Shown here piece by piece: positions 30,907 through 42,116 of a DNA stretch of 64,000 nucleotides. Within the stretch, counting starts at the first letter, position 1. Every line of letters begins with the position of its first letter. The notes beneath the pieces are model-generated. The model was not told where the DNA came from. It saw nothing but the letters and a program-made list of their open reading frames with translations, and did not search any database. Position numbers and translations under genes: made by a program. The stretch covers positions 1,175,416 through 1,239,415 of the forward strand of contig JAGIBL010000001.1 of NCBI GenBank assembly GCA_017744365.1. The letters run 5' to 3'. Source of the stretch: Nocardioidaceae bacterium. GTDB lineage: Bacteria > Actinomycetota > Actinomycetes > Propionibacteriales > Nocardioidaceae.

Positions 30907-31356
30907 GTGGCCGCCCCGCGCGACCTGGCGACCCGCAAGGCCGACGCGCTGGCGCTGCTGGCGACCCCGGCGATCGACGTCTGGGTCGCCACCGCGTCGG
31001 CGGCCGGTGCGCCGTACCTGGTGCCGGTCTCGCTGGCCTGGGTCGGGGAACGTGCGGTCATCGCGATCCCGGCGGACTCGGTCACCGCCCGCAACCTGAT
31101 CGCGAACGAGACGGCGCGTCTCGCCGTCGGCCCGACCCGCGACGTGGTGATGATCGACGCGGTGCTGGAGCGGAGCGTCGAGGTCGGCGCTGACGAGGCG
31201 CTGGGGGAGGCCTTCGCCGGCCAGGCCGACTGGGATCCGCGCCGGGACACGGGCTACCTGTTCCTGGTGCTGAGGCCGGTGCGGACCCAGGCTTGGCGCG
31301 AGGCGAACGAGATGCGGGGTCGTACGCTCATGCGCGACGGGGCCTGGGAGATCTGA
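30907..31356 (+). CDS. Pyridoxamine 5'-phosphate oxidase-like flavin/F420-binding protein
   Basis: A 149-residue split beta-barrel protein: [32 protein letters not shown] is the typical first half, followed by [13 protein letters not shown] and a helix. The family includes F420H2-dependent reductases and FMN-binding enzymes in actinobacteria. Its GTG lies 2 bp after the VOC gene, so both are co-transcribed. The UvrA-like gene starts 17 bp downstream. Confidence 0.85.
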   Translation: MAAPRDLATRKADALALLATPAIDVWVATASAAGAPYLVPVSLAWVGERAVIAIPADSVTARNLIANETARLAVGPTRDVVMIDAVLERSVEVGADEALGEAFAGQADWDPRRDTGYLFLVLRPVRTQAWREANEMRGRTLMRDGAWEI

Positions 31357-31373
31357 GAGGGCTGGGAGAAGGG

Positions 31374-33731
<2,358 letters not shown>

Positions 33732-33750
33732 GCGAGGTCGAGCCGAGCTT

Positions 33751-33774
33751 GCTCGTGCTCGTGCTCGTGCTCGT
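33751..33774. repeat. Short tandem repeat (GCTCGT)x4
   Basis: Four perfect copies of GCTCGT in the 150-bp gap between the UvrA-like gene and the phospholipase-like gene. It is a microsatellite that could vary in copy number by slippage; it lies 108 bp before the next start codon. Confidence 0.9.
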
Positions 33775-33881
33775 GCAGAGCGAAGGCCAACGGAACGCTG
33801 AATGGCCCGAAGGGGCGATTGAACGCCGCCGCGGCGGAGGTCGATGCTCGACGGAGCACCCTCCACCACTCGGGAGTCCCT

Positions 33882-35423
33882 ATGTCAACGCCGCACTGGT
33901 TCTACGGTCCCTTCTCCTACGTCCGCCTCTATTACCAGACGCCGACCGGCTACGCATGGCTCGGCTGGCTCGGCAACGCCGGGGAGACCGACGACTACGC
34001 CGCTCCGGTCGAGGGCAAGGAGGAAGGGCCACCGCCACCCGAGGCCACCAAGGTGCAGTGGGCCTTCGACGTGCAGAAGGGCAGTGGTGGGGACGACCTC
34101 GCCGACCGGCCCTGGTACCTGACGTCGCAGGGGCGCATCCTGGACGGCACCTGGGGAGACGGCTACACGCTGTACTGGAAGAGCGGCACCCTCGGTGGCA
34201 CCACCGGGTACCCGATGGCCTATGACGTCTCCGACGTCAACGACAACCTGCTCACGCTGCACCGGGTGATGGCCCACGACCCGGCCGGCTCGATCGTGCA
34301 CACGCTCGACAACTACTCCCGGCTGGCCTATTACCAGGACGGCAGCGAAGAGGTGCCGGTCTTCTTCGAGTTCGTCCCGGCGAGCGACCTGGAGTCGCCG
34401 GAGCACGAGAACTGGGTCCGCGACCGGAAGAGCATCATCGGCGGCCGCAACCTGACCCAGATCGTCATCCCCGGCAGCCACGACGCCGGCGCCTACGAGA
34501 TCTCCCGGCCCGCGGGGGACTTCACCAGCAGGACGCAGCTGTTCGACATCACCTCCCAGCTCAGCTTCGGCGCCCGGTTCCTGGACCTGCGCCCGTCCTT
34601 CTACGCCGACGACGGGGTCTGGTACATCAAGCACGGAAGCGACTGGACCGACGTCCGGTGGGACCACGTCATCGAGCAGGTCGGCGCGTTCCTGGACAAC
34701 CATCCGGAGGAGTTCCTGATCATCGAGCTGCTGGTGGACCAGGAGCACGGCACCGCCGGGATGACCGGCCGGTGCCGGGACGCCTGGCAGATGCTCTGGG
34801 ACCGGGTGCACCAGTACCACTGGAACTACACCGACGAGAACGGCGTTGTCTCCGACATCACCACGATCACGCCGGACCTGATGACCAGCACGCACAAGAA
34901 CCTGCTGGTGTTCGGCTGGGGCAAGAGCACCTCGTGGTACTTCGACGTGAACGACCATGGTGACTTCGTCCAGTACGCCAACAGCCCGACCGACCCGCCG
35001 CTCCAGCCGGGGGGCACCCGGGTGTTCATCTCGCCGTGGGAGTCCAAGCCCGAGGGCGGCACGCTCAGCCGCAGCTCGAAGGTCGCCGACTTCGAGGGCG
35101 TCTACGCCGACTACGTCTTCTCGGTCCCGTCGGCCGAGGACATCCTCAAGGAGTACCAGGACTACGTCGCGAACACGATGGCCCAGGGACTGTGGAACCT
35201 GCAGACCAACGTGCCCTACCAGGCCTGGAACTACGACGTCTCGCTCTGGTTGCACCACCAGGCGATCTGGCCGGGCATCGTCGACTACCTCCAGGACGGC
35301 AGCATCGCCCGCCCCGACCTCAACATCGTCAACGTGGACTTCGTCGGCGACATCGTCAACGTCTACCCGCGGAACAAGGACGACAACCTGGTCAGCGTGC
35401 TGATCAAGCTCAACGACACGTGA
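33882..35423 (+). CDS. PI-PLC X-domain-like phosphodiesterase
   Basis: A 513-residue protein. Residues about 190-510 resemble a phosphatidylinositol-specific phospholipase C X domain: TQIVIPGSHDAGAYEI (first catalytic His), FGARFLDLRPSFYADDGVWYIKHG (second His), then NHPEEFLIIELL. The N-terminal 170 residues are Tyr/Trp-rich and unassigned (GYAWLGWLGNAGETDDY). No signal peptide is visible at ATG 33882, so the enzyme would be cytoplasmic or exported by another route. The typical family members lack strict Ca2+ dependence. Substrate is unproven. Confidence 0.82.
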   Translation: MSTPHWFYGPFSYVRLYYQTPTGYAWLGWLGNAGETDDYAAPVEGKEEGPPPPEATKVQWAFDVQKGSGGDDLADRPWYLTSQGRILDGTWGDGYTLYWKSGTLGGTTGYPMAYDVSDVNDNLLTLHRVMAHDPAGSIVHTLDNYSRLAYYQDGSEEVPVFFEFVPASDLESPEHENWVRDRKSIIGGRNLTQIVIPGSHDAGAYEISRPAGDFTSRTQLFDITSQLSFGARFLDLRPSFYADDGVWYIKHGSDWTDVRWDHVIEQVGAFLDNHPEEFLIIELLVDQEHGTAGMTGRCRDAWQMLWDRVHQYHWNYTDENGVVSDITTITPDLMTSTHKNLLVFGWGKSTSWYFDVNDHGDFVQYANSPTDPPLQPGGTRVFISPWESKPEGGTLSRSSKVADFEGVYADYVFSVPSAEDILKEYQDYVANTMAQGLWNLQTNVPYQAWNYDVSLWLHHQAIWPGIVDYLQDGSIARPDLNIVNVDFVGDIVNVYPRNKDDNLVSVLIKLNDT

Positions 35424-35533
35424 GGCCGTGGACCTAGTCCGAGCGGGAGAGAATCGGGCATTTTGCCACGCCAGGGGAGTCGGCGTGCTTACGATCCCGG
35501 CGCCCTGTTTCCTCGTGGAGATACCCACCGCTC

Positions 35534-36955
35534 ATGCGCTTTCCCGGCCGCCCCGTACCCCCGACGGCGATCGTCGTCGCCGCGCTCGTCTGCTTCCTGA
35601 CCACCGTTGCCGTGGCGGGCCAACCGGGCCGACCGCGCCCGCCGGCCGCTGCTCCCGGGGTCTCGCACGGCGACAGCCTGCGCACCACGCCGGAGCCCGA
35701 GGCTGCCCGCCCGGCCCCGGCGAACCCGGCCACCCCGGCGAGCCCGGCCATGCCTGTCGCTCCGGTCGTGCCCGTCCGTCCGCTGTCCGCGAGCGCCGCC
35801 TGGAGCGGGTACGCGTTCGACGCCTGCCGGGCGCCGAGCCAACGGGTGATGGACCGGTGGCGGACCGCCTCGCCGTTCACCGGGGTCGGCATCTACCTCG
35901 GCGGCATCCACCGCGCCTGCGACCAGCAGCACCTGACCCGCGCGTGGGTGAGCCGGCAGCTGCGGTCCGGTTGGAAACTGCTGTCGATCTGGGTCGGTCC
36001 GCAGGCCTCCTGCACCGGTTACGACCACCGCATCCCGAGACGTCCGGGACGCGCCCGGGCCGCGGGCCAGCGCCAGGCGCGTCAGGCGGTCGCCGCCGCG
36101 CGGGCGCTGCGCGTGCCGGCCGGGGAGACGCTCTTCTACGACCTGGAGCCGTTCTCCACCCGGCACGCCGGCTGCCGCCGATCTTCGCTGGCCTTCCTCG
36201 AGGAGTGGACCCGGGAGATCCGCCGGCACGGCTACCGCTCGGGGGTCTACGGGGCCGTCGGCTCGGGCATCTCGCTGCTGAGCCGGGCGAGCGCGACGTA
36301 CGTGCGCCCGGACGCGGTCTGGTACGCGTGGATCGACCGCGTCGGCGACATGCCGCGTCGCTACGTGCGGAACACGGCCTTCATGCGCACCAGCCGGGTG
36401 CACCAGTACGCCCTGGACCAGGCGGTCGAGTTCGGCGGCATCCGGATGCGCATCGACTGGAACTTCGTCAGCCTCGGCGCCGTCCGGCCGCTGCCGCCGG
36501 CCACCTGCGACCAGGTCGCCGACCGGCTGCGCCCGCTGCCGGTCAGCGCCGGCTCGCGTGGCCTCGCGGTCCGCGCGGTGCAGTGCCTGGTGGCCGGCTG
36601 GCACCCGGCCAAGTCCAGTGGCCGGTACGACGCCGCGACGGTGCGCCAGGTGCGGCTGTACCAGCGCCGCCACGGGCTCGGCGTCACCGGCACGGTCGAC
36701 CGTCGTACGTGGACGTCGCTGCTGGCCAGTGGGCACGCGCCGGTGCTGCGCAAGGGCGCCCGGGGCGAGCCGGTCCGGCGGCTCCAGCGCAGTCTCAACG
36801 CCGCGGTCGGCCGGCCGGTCGTCCGGGTCGACGGCGCGTACGGCAAGGCGACCGCCCGCGCCGTGCGTGCCTACCGGGTGCGTCTCGGTCTCGGGAACAA
36901 GCCGGTGGCCGGGGCACGGGTCTGGCACGCGCTCGAGCGGGGCCGCGTTCTCTGA
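35534..36955 (+). CDS. Exported Rv2525c-like glycoside hydrolase domain with two peptidoglycan-binding repeats
   Basis: A 473-residue exported protein. A signal/anchor segment at about 11-28 (TAIVVAALVCFLTTVAVAG) precedes a Pro/Ala-rich linker. Then comes a DUF1906/Rv2525c-like TIM barrel (about 90-320) with GVGIYLGG, KLLSIWVGPQ, ETLFYDLEPF and RMRIDWNF. Two PG_binding_1 type repeats follow: GSRGLAVRAVQCLVAGW and GARGEPVRRLQRSLNAAVG with VDGAYGKAT. It probably acts in the cell envelope on peptidoglycan or related polymers. Asp/Glu in FYDLEP may be catalytic. Confidence 0.85.
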   Translation: MRFPGRPVPPTAIVVAALVCFLTTVAVAGQPGRPRPPAAAPGVSHGDSLRTTPEPEAARPAPANPATPASPAMPVAPVVPVRPLSASAAWSGYAFDACRAPSQRVMDRWRTASPFTGVGIYLGGIHRACDQQHLTRAWVSRQLRSGWKLLSIWVGPQASCTGYDHRIPRRPGRARAAGQRQARQAVAAARALRVPAGETLFYDLEPFSTRHAGCRRSSLAFLEEWTREIRRHGYRSGVYGAVGSGISLLSRASATYVRPDAVWYAWIDRVGDMPRRYVRNTAFMRTSRVHQYALDQAVEFGGIRMRIDWNFVSLGAVRPLPPATCDQVADRLRPLPVSAGSRGLAVRAVQCLVAGWHPAKSSGRYDAATVRQVRLYQRRHGLGVTGTVDRRTWTSLLASGHAPVLRKGARGEPVRRLQRSLNAAVGRPVVRVDGAYGKATARAVRAYRVRLGLGNKPVAGARVWHALERGRVL

Positions 36956-37100
36956 CAAACCTGAGAACCCAGGGCACCCGCGCGTAATGCGGACGCCCCG
37001 CGATGCGTCCACCGGGCATGCTCCTCGGTCAAGGGCGCGACCTTCCGCGACGTCATGTCGCCGGTTCTTCCAGGGCACGTGATCTCGGAGCAACAAACAG

Positions 37101-37400
37101 GTGAGCCAAGGACCTGGAGACTTCGTGGTCCACCAAGAGGTGCTCGACTCTGCTCTCCGCTTGCTGGCCTACAGGAAGCAGGCGCTGGACGTCGTCGACG
37201 TGGCCGGCTCCGGTTCATCGATCGTGGCATCCGGCGGCGACCTGACGCGGTGGACGATGCGCGCCGCACGGAGCTGGACCTCGCTGCTCGCCACCACGCC
37301 GGTCACGTCAGTCACGGCGCTGGCGCGGACCATGCCGAACAACCGTGAGCTGACCCAGCACGGACTGAAGATGCGGAGCGTCTTCGACTTCGGTGGCTAA
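37101..37400 (+). pseudogene. Truncated N-terminal fragment of an unidentified (possibly regulatory) protein
   Basis: A 99-codon frame with coherent protein-like sequence: EVLDSALRLLAYRKQALDVVDVAG, SIVASGGDLTRWTMRAARSWTSLLATTP, and an end at GLKMRSVFDFGG. The pattern resembles the N-terminal part of LuxR-type regulators common in Nocardioides-like genomes, which would continue past the glycine; here a TAA follows at once. The 3' end overlaps a fragment from an unrelated gene. The identity is a weak call from memory; that it is a fragment is more secure. Confidence 0.45.
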
Positions 37401-37638
37401 CCTGAACCCGTCGATCCCGATGAGCGCTGGCTGCGGTTCGGGTACATCCACCTTCAACGTCGGGTGGAACACGACCACGGACGATGACAACGCACGCTGG
37501 GACTACATCTTCGCCAACAACAACCTTGTCTTCCAGGCCGCAGGCGAGATGAAGTCGAAATGGACCTACGGCGGCACCACGAAGTCGCCATCGGACCACT
37601 ACGCGATCTGGGCGCGGATCCGGCCAAACTGGCTGTAA
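37393..37638 (+). pseudogene. C-terminal remnant of an endonuclease/exonuclease/phosphatase family nuclease
   Basis: An 81-codon frame whose second half carries the terminal EEP landmarks: DNARWDYIFANNNLVF, then MKSKWTYGG and PSDHYAIWARI, the SDH being the catalytic His-Asp end of DNase I-like enzymes. The N-terminal three quarters of the nuclease, including the metal-binding Glu, are absent. It joins the preceding fragment within 8 nt, suggesting a deletion junction. Codon use (AAC AAC, GAT GAC) is mixed. Confidence 0.55.
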
Positions 37639-37848
37639 CGGACCACAGCGACCGGTCAGGCCCAGCCAGGGCGGTGGCCCAGCGAACCACCGCCCTGGCT
37701 GGCAGCCCACTTCATTCATCGCCGATAAGGGACATTATGTCAACGTCCTTGTGCGTGGACCCCGCTCCCACCCCTCGACCATGCAGACCGGCGGGGCGAA
37801 GTCCGAGCGCCGAAACGTACATTTGCTCGCGCTTGTGCAAATCGGCGG

Positions 37849-39288
37849 TTACTCCCCCGAGGCCGTGGCCACCAGGCGCCGGGGGCCTCGGAGCGCCCAG
37901 CCGGCCGCGAGTCCCAGGAACGGGATCACCGCCAGCACCGTGCTCAGCGCGGCACTGCCGCCGGTGACGAGGGTGAAGTTCGACAGGACGAGCCACCCCG
38001 AGATCACCAGGCCGACGCTGGCCAGCGACGGCGCGACCCGCGTGGACCAGGAACGACCGCCGGCCAGGTCCGGATGACGCGAGAAGTACACGACCACGGC
38101 GATCGAGGTGGCCAGCATCAGGATCACCATGCCGACCGTGGCGACGCCGGCCATGGACCCGAACACTCCGACCAGCGGGTCGACCCCACCGACGGCGAGG
38201 ACGACGACGATCAGCAGCGCCGTCGCGGTCTGCACCACCGAGGAGACCGACGGTGACCCGTGGTCCGGGTGCACCGCGGCGAGCCGGCGCGGTAGCAGGC
38301 CCCGTCCGGCCAGGACGAACTGGTAGCGCGCGATCACGTTGTGGAACGACAGCAGGCACGCGAACAGGCTGCTCAGCAGCAGGACGTTGACGACGTCGCG
38401 CCCCGCGTCGCCCAGCGAGCTGCCGGTGACGTCGAGCAGCATGTTGCCGTCCCCCGCCAGGGTCCGCTGCGCGACCTCCGTGACGTGGTCGGGCCCGACC
38501 GCCACCACGAACACCCAGGTGGTGAGGGCGTAGAAGCCCCCGATGATGAGCACGGCGGCGTACGTCGCCCGCGGGATGGTGCGCTCGGGGTCGCGCGCCT
38601 CGTCACGGAACACGGCGGTGGCCTCGAACCCGATGAACCCGGTCAGGGCGAACAGGACCGCGACGCCGAGCGAGCCATCGAGGAACGTGTCCGGAGCGAA
38701 CGAGGTCAGCGTCATGCCGGTAGGGCCTGGCGTGTCCCCCAGCACGACGAGGTCCAGGAGCAGGACCACACCGATCTCCAGGGCGAGCGCGACACCGAGC
38801 ACTTTGGCGCTCAGGTCGATGTGGCGGTAGCCGAGGGAGGCGACGATCGCCAGGACCCCGAGCGCGTAGAGGTACCACGGCAGCGACGGGCCGCCGTAGT
38901 GCTGGACGGTGTCGTCGATCGCCCACCCGATGTAGCCGTAGATGCCGACCTGGATGGCGGTGTAGGCGATCAGCGCCACCACCGCGATGCCGGTCCCAGG
39001 GCGGTCGCCGAGACCCTTGGTGACGTAGGCGAAGAAGGCGCCGGCCTCCGGGACGTACGGCGTCATCGCGATGAACCCGATGCTGAACAGCAGCAGCACC
39101 ACCGAGGCGATGACGAACCCCATGGGCGCACCGGCTCCGTTGCCGAGGCCCATCGCGAGCGGCATGTTGCCGCCGATCACGGTCAGCGGCGCGGCGGCGG
39201 CGATGACCATGAACGCGATCGCGACGGGGCCCAGCCGCCCGGACAGGTGCGGTTGCTCCTGCGGCGGCGACTCCAGGTCTTCGGACAT
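37849..39288 (-). CDS. APC family amino acid permease
   Basis: A 479-residue transporter with 12 hydrophobic segments. Family marks are LGPVAIAFMVIAAAAPLTVIGG in TM1 with its unwound Gly motif, SVVLLLFSIGFIAMTPYVPEAGAFFAYVTKGLG, and FIGFEATAVFRDEARDPERTIPRATY, the consensus amphipathic region of amino acid-polyamine-organocation permeases. ATG 39288 is selected, since upstream sequence belongs to the P1 peptidase. It lies 5 bp after that gene, so uptake and peptide hydrolysis are co-expressed. Substrate probably an amino acid or amine released by the peptidase. Confidence 0.93.
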   Translation of the reverse strand: MSEDLESPPQEQPHLSGRLGPVAIAFMVIAAAAPLTVIGGNMPLAMGLGNGAGAPMGFVIASVVLLLFSIGFIAMTPYVPEAGAFFAYVTKGLGDRPGTGIAVVALIAYTAIQVGIYGYIGWAIDDTVQHYGGPSLPWYLYALGVLAIVASLGYRHIDLSAKVLGVALALEIGVVLLLDLVVLGDTPGPTGMTLTSFAPDTFLDGSLGVAVLFALTGFIGFEATAVFRDEARDPERTIPRATYAAVLIIGGFYALTTWVFVVAVGPDHVTEVAQRTLAGDGNMLLDVTGSSLGDAGRDVVNVLLLSSLFACLLSFHNVIARYQFVLAGRGLLPRRLAAVHPDHGSPSVSSVVQTATALLIVVVLAVGGVDPLVGVFGSMAGVATVGMVILMLATSIAVVVYFSRHPDLAGGRSWSTRVAPSLASVGLVISGWLVLSNFTLVTGGSAALSTVLAVIPFLGLAAGWALRGPRRLVATASGE

Positions 39289-39293
39289 GACGC

Positions 39294-40409
39294 TCACTCT
39301 CCTTCTCTCGGGTTCATCGCCTGCTGCAACAGGCAGTGGTCGAGGGCGTGGACCGTCAGTCCTCCACGTCCGGTCAGGGTCTGCGCGGCCACGAGGGCGT
39401 TGAGGATCGCCTCCTCGGTGGCCTCCACGACGAGGTCGAAGAGCCTGGTCATGAGCTGCGGAACGACCATGCGCACGGGCAGGTCGGGGTGCGCGACGCC
39501 CGGGTCCTCGTCCCACGAGTACGGCGGCAGGCCGCGGTTGCCGGTCGAGAAGGCGATCATCAGGTCGCCGCTGTACTGCTCCCCCGTGCCGCCCATCCGG
39601 CCGATCGCGAGCGACGCCCGCTGCGCCAGCCGAGCGCACTGGTGCGGCAGCAGCGGCGCGTCGGTGGCGATGACGACGACGATGGAGCCGGAGCCCGGTT
39701 CGTACCCGGCCGGGATCTCGGGCACCGGGACGACGTCCGGTCCCACCACCTCCCCCACGGGCACCCCGTTGACGCGGAGCCGCTCGCGCCGTCCGTAGTT
39801 CGACTGGACCAGGACGCCGACCGTCCAGGATCCGTCCCCGGCACTCGTGGTGCGCGACGCCGTCCCGATGCCGCCCTTGAACTCGTGGCAGATCATCCCG
39901 GTGCCGCCGCCCACGTTGCCCTCCGCCACGGGCCCTGGGGCCGCTGCCGCGAGCGCCTCGTCGACGTGCTCGGCGGTGACGTGGTGTCCGTTGATGTCGC
40001 TGAGCAGGCCGTCGTAGGTCTCCGCGACCACCGGGAGCGACCAGTAGGTGCCCTCGCCGCGGGCCCGGACCTGCTCGCGGACGAGGGCATCGCGGACGAC
40101 GCCGACGCTGTGCGTGTTGGTCAGGCCGATCGCCGTGGTGAGCTCCCCCGACTCGCGCACCCACTCGAGCCCGGTCATCTCGCCGCTCCCGTTCAGCCGG
40201 TGAGCTCCGGCGAAGACCGGCTCGGACCAGATGTCCGCGTGCGGCACCACCACCGTCACCCCCGTGTGCACGTCCCGCTCGGGCTCCTGGACGGTCACCT
40301 GCCCGACCAGGACGCCCGGGACGTCGGTGATCGCGTTGGCCGGTCCGGTCGGGTGGGTGCCGATGACGATCCCGAGATCACGGGCCCTCGTAGGTCGCTC
40401 GTCGCTCAT
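39294..40409 (-). CDS. P1 family peptidase (DmpA/L-aminopeptidase D-esterase type)
   Basis: A 371-residue N-terminal-nucleophile-like hydrolase. Motifs are NAITDVPGVLVGQVT and TGVTVVVPH at the start, TNTHSVGVVRDAL, then GGGTGMICHEFKGGIGTASR, the region where the precursor self-cleaves to expose the catalytic Ser/Thr, and VIATDAPLLPHQCARLAQRA. Characterised relatives act on peptides with N-terminal beta-amino, D- or small residues, or on amino amides and esters. First gene of an operon with the APC permease; divergent from a TetR regulator. Confidence 0.92.
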   Translation of the reverse strand: MSDERPTRARDLGIVIGTHPTGPANAITDVPGVLVGQVTVQEPERDVHTGVTVVVPHADIWSEPVFAGAHRLNGSGEMTGLEWVRESGELTTAIGLTNTHSVGVVRDALVREQVRARGEGTYWSLPVVAETYDGLLSDINGHHVTAEHVDEALAAAAPGPVAEGNVGGGTGMICHEFKGGIGTASRTTSAGDGSWTVGVLVQSNYGRRERLRVNGVPVGEVVGPDVVPVPEIPAGYEPGSGSIVVVIATDAPLLPHQCARLAQRASLAIGRMGGTGEQYSGDLMIAFSTGNRGLPPYSWDEDPGVAHPDLPVRMVVPQLMTRLFDLVVEATEEAILNALVAAQTLTGRGGLTVHALDHCLLQQAMNPREGE

Positions 40410-40438
40410 GTCTCTGTCGTTCCTCGCTGCCCTCGTGA

Positions 40439-40463
40439 ATTCTTTTCCTTGAACGCAAAGAAT
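40439..40463. promoter_or_regulatory. Inverted repeat between P1 peptidase and TetR genes
   Basis: ATTCTTT (40439-40445) and AAAGAAT (40457-40463) are perfect 7-bp arms with an 11-bp spacer, in an AT-rich island of the 172-bp divergent gap. It lies 30 bp from the peptidase start and overlaps the likely promoter. It is the best candidate operator for the neighbouring TetR protein. Confidence 0.5.
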
Positions 40464-40581
40464 GCATCGGTGGCCAGCGACGCGCAAGGGAGGGAGGTGA
40501 TCCGGCACACACAATTTCGCGGAGGCGCCGTACGGCACACTTGGCCACGACCAGACCGCGAGCGGAGAGTGGGAGGACCCG

Positions 40582-41193
40582 ATGGCGCGCCCCAGTCGCC
40601 GTGCCGAGCGCCGCGAGCAGATCCTCGCCGCGGCCGTGAGCCTCATCGAGCAGCACGACCTCGCGACGCTGCGGCTGACCGACGTCGCCGCCGAGCTGGA
40701 CCTGACGCCCAACGCGGTGCGGTACTACTTCAAGGACGTCGACACCCTGGTCCTCGAGCTGGCGATGCGCTCGGACGTGCGCTTCTACGACGAGCGGCGC
40801 GCGGCGGCCGCGGCGCTCGACGACCACCGCGACAAGCTGTCCCACCTGCTCGGCGCGGGACTCCCCACCGGGCCCGAGGACGCCGAGTGGCGCGCGATCT
40901 GGCGCGCCTTCCTGGCCGCCGGCTTCGAGCTGGACCAGCGTCCCGAGGTGGCCGGCATCTTCCACCGCCAGGTCGGCCTCTACGTCGAGATCCTCGACGG
41001 CGGGGTCGCCGACGGGGTCTTCAGCCTCACCGTCCCCGCGCTCGACGTCGCCACGACCCTGATGTCCATGGAGGACTACCTCGGCTACCGGATCGTGGCG
41101 AAGGACCCGGCCTTCGACCGACCGCGTGCGCTGCACCTGATGCACGGCTACGCGGAGATGGCCGTGAGCGCCGCGCTCCCCCTTCCCCGCTGA
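40582..41193 (+). CDS. TetR family transcriptional regulator
   Basis: A 203-residue protein: an N-terminal TetR HTH (RREQILAAAVSLIEQHDLATLRLTDVAAELDLTPNAVRYYFKDVDTL) and a helical ligand domain. The recognition helix LTPNAVRYYF is standard. It faces the P1 peptidase/APC operon and probably represses it until a substrate or product binds. ATG 40582 is preceded by GGGAGGA at 40569-40575. Confidence 0.93.
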   Translation: MARPSRRAERREQILAAAVSLIEQHDLATLRLTDVAAELDLTPNAVRYYFKDVDTLVLELAMRSDVRFYDERRAAAAALDDHRDKLSHLLGAGLPTGPEDAEWRAIWRAFLAAGFELDQRPEVAGIFHRQVGLYVEILDGGVADGVFSLTVPALDVATTLMSMEDYLGYRIVAKDPAFDRPRALHLMHGYAEMAVSAALPLPR

Positions 41194-41212
41194 GCGCTCG
41201 TAGGCTGCGCCC

Positions 41213-41803
41213 GTGGAACACACCCTCCGACGCGTTGCCGTCTTCTGCGGATCGGCGAACGGCACCGACCCGAAGCTCGCCGAGCACGCCTACGCCGTCG
41301 GCCGTGGTCTCGCGGAACGCGGGATCGGCCTGGTCTACGGCGCCGGCGGGTTCGGGTTGATGGGCAAGGTCTCCCAGGGTGCGCTGGACGCCGGCGGGAA
41401 GGTCATCGGCGTGATCCCCCGGTCGATGGTCGAGCGCGAGTGGGGCCGCCACGACCTCACCGAGCTGCACGTCGTCGAGACGATGCACGAGCGCAAGGCA
41501 CTCATGGCCGAGTTCGCCGACGCTTTCCTCTGCCTGCCCGGCGGCCTGGGCACGCTCGAGGAGATCGTCGAGGTCTGGAGCTGGCGGCAGATCGGCTTCA
41601 ACGAGGACCCGGTCGGCTTCCTCGACCTCGACGGGTTCTGGACTCCCCTGCTCTCCGCGCTCGACGGCCTGGTCGACGCCGGCTTCGTACGACGTGAGGT
41701 GATCGACGACCTGGTGGTGGCCGACAACCTCGACGACGCCCTGGCCGGTCTCGCCGACCGTGCGGGTGCGACCCTCGGGGACAAGCTCCGCCCGCAGGCG
41801 TGA
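41213..41803 (+). CDS. LOG family protein (TIGR00730 type)
   Basis: A 196-residue Rossmann-like protein with the LOG signature PGGLGTLEEIVEVWSWRQIG and VFCGSANG near the start. Such proteins hydrolyse nucleoside 5'-monophosphates to base and ribose 5-phosphate, releasing cytokinins in plant-linked species; many were misnamed lysine decarboxylases. There is therefore no reason to link it to the lysine operon. GTG 41213. Convergent with mazF, 7 bp apart. Confidence 0.92.
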   Translation: MEHTLRRVAVFCGSANGTDPKLAEHAYAVGRGLAERGIGLVYGAGGFGLMGKVSQGALDAGGKVIGVIPRSMVEREWGRHDLTELHVVETMHERKALMAEFADAFLCLPGGLGTLEEIVEVWSWRQIGFNEDPVGFLDLDGFWTPLLSALDGLVDAGFVRREVIDDLVVADNLDDALAGLADRAGATLGDKLRPQA

Positions 41804-41810
41804 GCACCGG

Positions 41811-42116
41811 TCACCAGAACCGCAGGGAGAACGCGTTCGCGATCGCGGCGGCGAGGGCGTGCTCCTGCTCGGCGAACAGGTAGCCGACGTGCCGCCCGAG
41901 GGCGGCCTTGTCGATCGTCACGATGTTGTCGCAGCTGACCACCGACTCCTGGTCGAGCCCGTTGGCCGGCCCGACCGGCACCTCGGTGCTCAGGCCCTTC
42001 GCCGTCGAGGTGATCGGCGCGACCGTCACCCGGCGCATCGCCGCCCGAACCGGCTCGCGGGTCAGCACCAGCACCGGCCGCGTCTTGTCCAGGTGGGCAA
42101 GGACGATGTCGCGCAT
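41811..42116 (-). CDS. mazF: MazF/PemK family toxin (endoribonuclease)
   Basis: A 101-residue protein with the MazF fold: IVLAHLDKTRPVLVLTREPVR, VTVAPITSTAKGLSTEVPVG, and SVVSCDNIVTIDKAALG, where the Arg/Thr residues form the RNase site. It would cut mRNA when released from its antitoxin. The ATG overlaps the antitoxin stop (TGATG), the usual coupling. Length and motif are complete, so the toxin looks functional. Confidence 0.9.
   Translation of the reverse strand: MRDIVLAHLDKTRPVLVLTREPVRAAMRRVTVAPITSTAKGLSTEVPVGPANGLDQESVVSCDNIVTIDKAALGRHVGYLFAEQEHALAAAIANAFSLRFW

Noticed and set aside
41213-41803. Lysine decarboxylase reading of the LOG gene
   Set aside because: PGGxGTxxE is the LOG phosphoribohydrolase motif; the decarboxylase name is a legacy error and does not tie the gene to the lysine operon.
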